Part shown: piece by piece, positions 7,427 to 9,769 of the stretch
Layout: each line of letters begins with the position of its first letter
How positions within the stretch are numbered: the stretch's first letter is position 1
Assembly (NCBI GenBank): GCA_021847855.1
Contig: JAJZOT010000038.1
Coordinates: forward strand, 1 to 9,769
DNA from: Thermoplasmata archaeon
Lineage (GTDB): Archaea > Thermoplasmatota > Thermoplasmata > Thermoplasmatales > Thermoplasmataceae
DNA: 9,769 bases
Direction: 5' to 3'
Program-made: the position numbers and the translations under genes
The notes under the pieces: generated by a model
What the model was told of the DNA's origin: nothing
Seen by the model: only the letters and a program-made list of their open reading frames with translations
The model's database searches: none

Positions 7427-7482
7427 TGGGTCAGTAGTCTGTCAAGATACAGACTGCAGTATGGTATATGTTGGGTCAGTCT
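7427..7482. repeat. Overlapping, mutually exclusive hairpins and a 9-bp direct repeat
   Basis: Bases 7434-7442 pair with 7449-7457 (AGTCTGT core against ACAGACT, one G-T wobble, six-base loop CAAGAT). The right arm's AGACTG (7451-7456) can pair instead with CAGTCT (7477-7482). TGGGTCAGT occurs twice, at 7427-7435 and 7472-7480. The block sits just upstream of the zinc-ribbon gene's promoter, outside any supported gene. Confidence 0.6.
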
Positions 7483-7715
7483 TTGAGCAGCAACGCTCAG
7501 TACATAATCCTGGAAGCTCAATCGGTAACATTACACCGCAGGAATCCGGTGTCATCTTCATTGCTAATGTTTCTTGCAAGATTGGAAGAGAAAAATCCTT
7601 CCAGAAGACCGGAATAAATGACGTTAATGAGTGTGAAACTGCCCATCAGGTTACTCGCAAAGAATCAGATTGGGATTTTGATTTATTGCCGTGAATATTT
7701 GTAGTGGCGACAGAG

Positions 7716-7723
7716 TTATAAAA
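7716..7723 (+). promoter_or_regulatory. Upstream TATA box candidate for the 511-residue gene
   Basis: TTATAAAA within GAGTTATAAAACC is a strong box A. Initiation about 25 bases on (near 7745) would give a leader of roughly 78 bases carrying the TCCCGGGA palindrome, one copy of the CCGCAGGAATC repeat and an SD-like site. Confidence 0.45.
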
Positions 7724-7795
7724 CCTCTCAAGCTTCACAACAGAAATCCCGGGAAAGTTACGCTTTTCTTGCCGCAGGAATCGCTGTATCGAGAG

Positions 7796-7802
7796 TTTAA
7801 AA
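7796..7802 (+). promoter_or_regulatory. Proximal TATA box candidate for the 511-residue gene
   Basis: TTTAAAA is centred about 24 bases before ATG 7823, which fits a leaderless start. It competes with the stronger box at 7716-7723, and the two predict different transcripts. Confidence 0.45.
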
Positions 7803-7808
7803 ACACAT

Positions 7809-7814
7809 GAGGGA
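7809..7814 (+). promoter_or_regulatory. Shine-Dalgarno-like site of the 511-residue gene
   Basis: GAGGGA ends 8 bases before ATG 7823. An SD is only useful if transcription begins further upstream, so it favours the 7716-7723 promoter over a leaderless start. Confidence 0.5.
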
Positions 7815-7822
7815 GTCACAAC

Positions 7823-9358
7823 ATGGTTGTCAGCATAAACAACGTCAGTGGTTCGGGGTGGGAAAAAGATCCACTCCTTAAAATGGTAAGCTCAGTGAAA
7901 AACAGTGATCTTAGGGAACACAGTGCACTGTATTTTCGCTTGTACAGAATTCTGCGTTTCGGAGACAGAATTGACAAGAATGCACTTGATGGTATGCTCC
8001 CAGTCCTTCGAAAAGGAAACAACTCTTCAGTGGATACAATTAGAGGCCAATTCGAAAGGTTGGAGGATGCTGAATTGAACATGTTACTTGACAACAAGGA
8101 TATTTTTCTTCACAGCATGGAAGAACTCAGGAAGTTGGTCATGACTGATATTCACGTTGTCAATGAGGATCCACTCTTCCTGCAAAACAAGGTAGCTGTA
8201 CTGGAGGCCTTGTCTGGACAGTATCCAGAGACGCTAGAGAATGCATTTAATCTTGCACAGAAATTTCCAGTACGAAGCGATGAGACTGGAATCGCCCTAC
8301 AAAACCTCGCTTCAACAGCCATAGATTGTGTACACATCCTCGGTCCGGAAAAGAGACTTCTCGACTTTATTCTGAAAGCGTTGAAAAGAATATCAAAGAA
8401 GGATATCAGACAAGAGGCATATGCATTTGCAGTAAGGAAACTGTGCATGAGGAATGAAACCACACCTGCGACGAGCATCGATTTGATAGAGTTTGCGGAA
8501 AAATTACTTCTGCCAGAGATCACAGAGGTATTGGACCGTACCTTCACTAACATACAGATTGCAGTGGCTAAATCGCTCCTTGCCAGTGCTTCCGAAAATG
8601 GAATAAGGGAAAAATTACAATCCGAGAGTCTTGAATACTTCAGGAAAGCCAAAGATTCACTTTCAAGCAGGTCACCTGAACAATACAGGCTATTGCTGGA
8701 TTTCAACCTGATCAGGGGTTTTGCTCAGACAGGGATGAATGATGAATCGCGAAAGGTGAAAAGCAGGTTATTACACGACTTCGAAGAAGACGCAAAAAGC
8801 GTCAGAGATACAATAACTATGCTGGCAGAGGAAAAAGCATTTCTTGGAGGACGTCTCCCCCCCGATCTTAAAGCCATGGAAGATGAGATGATAGAAACGG
8901 CAGAGGATCAATTTATGACATTTGGAATGGCTTTTATTCTTGCAGCTAGATTCGCGCAAGATGAGGAATTTGCCGTTTCGTGCATTCACGATGCCCATCG
9001 CATAATTAGGGAAATTCCGATACTGCATGCAAAATTCCAGACGATGCTGCAGTTTGGAACAGTTTATTCCTTCAGGAATGAGCCTGCTAAGGCACTGGAA
9101 GTCTTTAAAGATGCCTTCATCATTGTAAAGAACGCGCAGAAAAATGTTGCAAAGGAATTATTTAATAGAGAACTGTCGGAAGCATGTGCGGAGGCATATT
9201 TTTTCAGTCCTAATGAATCACTGCTTGATGAATACCTCAAACTGGCTAAGGAGACTCCGTTAAATGCCAATGAACTTGACCGTTCTATCCTTACATTTCT
9301 CACAAAGATATATTTTGAGGCACGCTCATATAAATGGAAAATGAATTTCAACGAGTAG
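7823..9358 (+). CDS. Unrecognised 511-residue all-helical (TPR-like?) protein
   Basis: Large soluble protein predicted by eye to be almost entirely alpha-helical: successive 15-20 residue amphipathic helices with Ala, Leu and Phe at helix-packing positions and charged faces (for example LENAFNLAQKFPVRSDETG, YFRKAKDSLSSRSPEQYRLL, ALEVFKDAFIIVKNAQKN). The helix-turn-helix periodicity, and pairs such as PAKALEVFKDAF, resemble TPR-type solenoids, but no canonical repeat can be fitted with confidence. There is no signal peptide, membrane segment, catalytic motif or cysteine cluster. The ATG at 7823 has an SD-like GAGGGA and two possible promoters. A run of seven C (8857-8863) lies inside the frame, encoding Leu-Pro-Pro. 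The 3' end overlaps the converging minus-strand gene by 11 bases. Most likely a scaffold or protein-interaction protein; this is inference from fold class only. Confidence 0.85.
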   Translation: MVVSINNVSGSGWEKDPLLKMVSSVKNSDLREHSALYFRLYRILRFGDRIDKNALDGMLPVLRKGNNSSVDTIRGQFERLEDAELNMLLDNKDIFLHSMEELRKLVMTDIHVVNEDPLFLQNKVAVLEALSGQYPETLENAFNLAQKFPVRSDETGIALQNLASTAIDCVHILGPEKRLLDFILKALKRISKKDIRQEAYAFAVRKLCMRNETTPATSIDLIEFAEKLLLPEITEVLDRTFTNIQIAVAKSLLASASENGIREKLQSESLEYFRKAKDSLSSRSPEQYRLLLDFNLIRGFAQTGMNDESRKVKSRLLHDFEEDAKSVRDTITMLAEEKAFLGGRLPPDLKAMEDEMIETAEDQFMTFGMAFILAARFAQDEEFAVSCIHDAHRIIREIPILHAKFQTMLQFGTVYSFRNEPAKALEVFKDAFIIVKNAQKNVAKELFNRELSEACAEAYFFSPNESLLDEYLKLAKETPLNANELDRSILTFLTKIYFEARSYKWKMNFNE

Positions 9359-9630
9359 GGAGGAGTTCATCTCTGATAGTTCCAATAAATGCTGTCTTAT
9401 CCCTGTAGCTCTCATCGGAGGAATTCCCCAGAATTGGAATGGAACGGGTTCTGAATATTTCGTCCAGGATATTCTCAAGTTCCTCTTTTTCGTCGAAATC
9501 CATAACTGCACCGGAGATGAAGATGACTTCACTCGTCACAAGGCCAAGGCAGTTCCTCTGTTCCTTGGAAGAACTCTCAAAGGTGTAAGATTTCAATACA
9601 ATCGACAGGCACCCGGATCTTGTCTGGCAT
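9348..9630 (-). CDS. Small unrecognised gene with apparent +1 frameshift at CTT TGA
   Basis: ATG 9630 overlaps the stop of the upstream gene (TAATG) and has an SD-like AGTGATC five bases upstream, but its frame ends after 17 codons (MPDKIRVPVDCIEILHL) at TGA 9579-9577. The long frame downstream lies in +1: skipping one T at CTT-T-GAG continues with ESSSKEQRNCLGLV and runs to TGA 9350-9348, giving about 93 residues. Alternatively the gene begins at TTG 9596 in the second frame (82 residues), with no clear SD. The downstream part has a hydrophobic strand (TSEVIFISGAVMDF), an acidic helix (EKEELENILDEIF) and a mixed C-terminus, so it looks like a genuine small alpha/beta protein of no family I know. 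The tail overlaps the converging gene. Whether the break is programmed, decay or a base error cannot be decided here. Confidence 0.55.
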
Positions 9631-9769
9631 TATAGATCACTCTCATTGCTTATGTCAGAGTCTTCCAATCCTTTTGCAATCAGAAAGCCTCTTGCCCTCT
9701 CAGCATACTTGTACTCTCCTACTTTTTTCCAGAAAGCCTTTGAATGATCCGGATAGACAAGATGTGTCA
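9630..9769 (-). CDS. 3' end of an unrecognised gene (truncated by window edge)
   Basis: Forty-five codons plus a TAA stop are visible, entering from the right edge. The tail contains aromatic and basic residues (YPDHSKAFWKKVGEYKYAER), then ARGFLIAKGLEDSDISNESDL, a helical segment with an acidic, disordered-looking end. No motif is recognisable from so short a piece. The one-base TAATG overlap with the next small gene indicates a two-gene operon with coupled translation. Confidence 0.65.
   Translation of the reverse strand, partial: THLVYPDHSKAFWKKVGEYKYAERARGFLIAKGLEDSDISNESDL

Larger units (their letters stand above)
7386..7822. other. Non-coding region between divergent genes
   Basis: About 437 bases with divergent genes on either side. 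From left to right it holds the zinc-ribbon promoter, the paired hairpins at 7427-7482, a small hairpin ACACCG/CGGTGT (7533-7538 with 7547-7552, eight-base loop), an 11-base direct repeat CCGCAGGAATC (7536-7546 and 7772-7782), a TCCCGGGA palindrome (7747-7754), and two TATA-like elements facing right. A 77-codon ATG frame (7461-7694) has no SD, motif or convincing composition and runs through the structured block; I do not call it. No tRNA or C/D-box RNA was recognised. Confidence 0.5.

Noticed and set aside
7461..7694. 77-codon ATG frame in the non-coding region
   Set aside because: No SD, no correctly spaced TATA box, composition unlike the neighbouring proteins, and it overlaps structured repeats.
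8857..8863. Run of seven C as a phase-variation tract
   Set aside because: Short, encodes ordinary Leu-Pro-Pro, and the frame is intact on both sides; no evidence of switching.

Overview
The window looks like chromosomal DNA of an archaeon, most likely a Thermoplasmatales-type acidophile. This is an inference from three things. Most genes lack a Shine-Dalgarno (SD) sequence and have a TATA-like box about 24-29 bases before the start codon, as expected for leaderless transcripts. AGG/AGA and ATA codons are common at moderate GC. The protein repertoire is archaeal in style, with a zinc-ribbon membrane protein and several orphan proteins. No taxonomic marker gene is present. I see no rRNA, tRNA, insertion sequence, CRISPR array or phage gene.

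Left part (1-3617, + strand): the 3' two-thirds of a NuoF-like flavoprotein subunit, then a complete 899-residue molybdopterin formate dehydrogenase catalytic subunit (fdhA). The two genes overlap by four bases (GTGA), and an SD sequence within the first gene's 3' end precedes the second. Together they suggest a cytoplasmic NAD(P)-linked formate dehydrogenase. Electrons would pass from the Mo/W-pterin through the FdhA iron-sulfur clusters to the flavin of the NuoF-like partner. The FdhA N-terminus has lost two of the four expected ligands of the His-Cys3 cluster found in NuoG-type domains.

Middle (3618-7385): a 345-base gap with no convincing gene leads to an aldo/keto reductase gene (+) with its own promoter. 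Three minus-strand genes follow: an unrecognised 319-residue protein, an unrecognised 124-residue protein, and a 213-residue zinc-ribbon protein with two membrane helices and a possible beta-rich C-terminal domain. Each has its own TATA-like element, so they look like separate transcription units.

Right part (7386-9769): a roughly 440-base non-coding stretch carries two mutually exclusive hairpins, short repeats and two candidate promoters. It precedes a 511-residue, nearly all-helical protein (+) of unknown function. That gene converges on, and overlaps by 11 bases, a minus-strand pair: the 3' end of an unrecognised gene and a small gene joined to it by TAATG. The small gene's ATG frame stops after 17 codons at CTT TGA, and the long downstream frame continues in +1. 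This is either a frameshift (biological, decay or sequence error) or a coincidental ATG before a TTG-started gene.

Only the formate dehydrogenase genes and the aldo/keto reductase are assignable with confidence. The rest is mostly lineage-specific material, and I cannot claim a defined new system from it.
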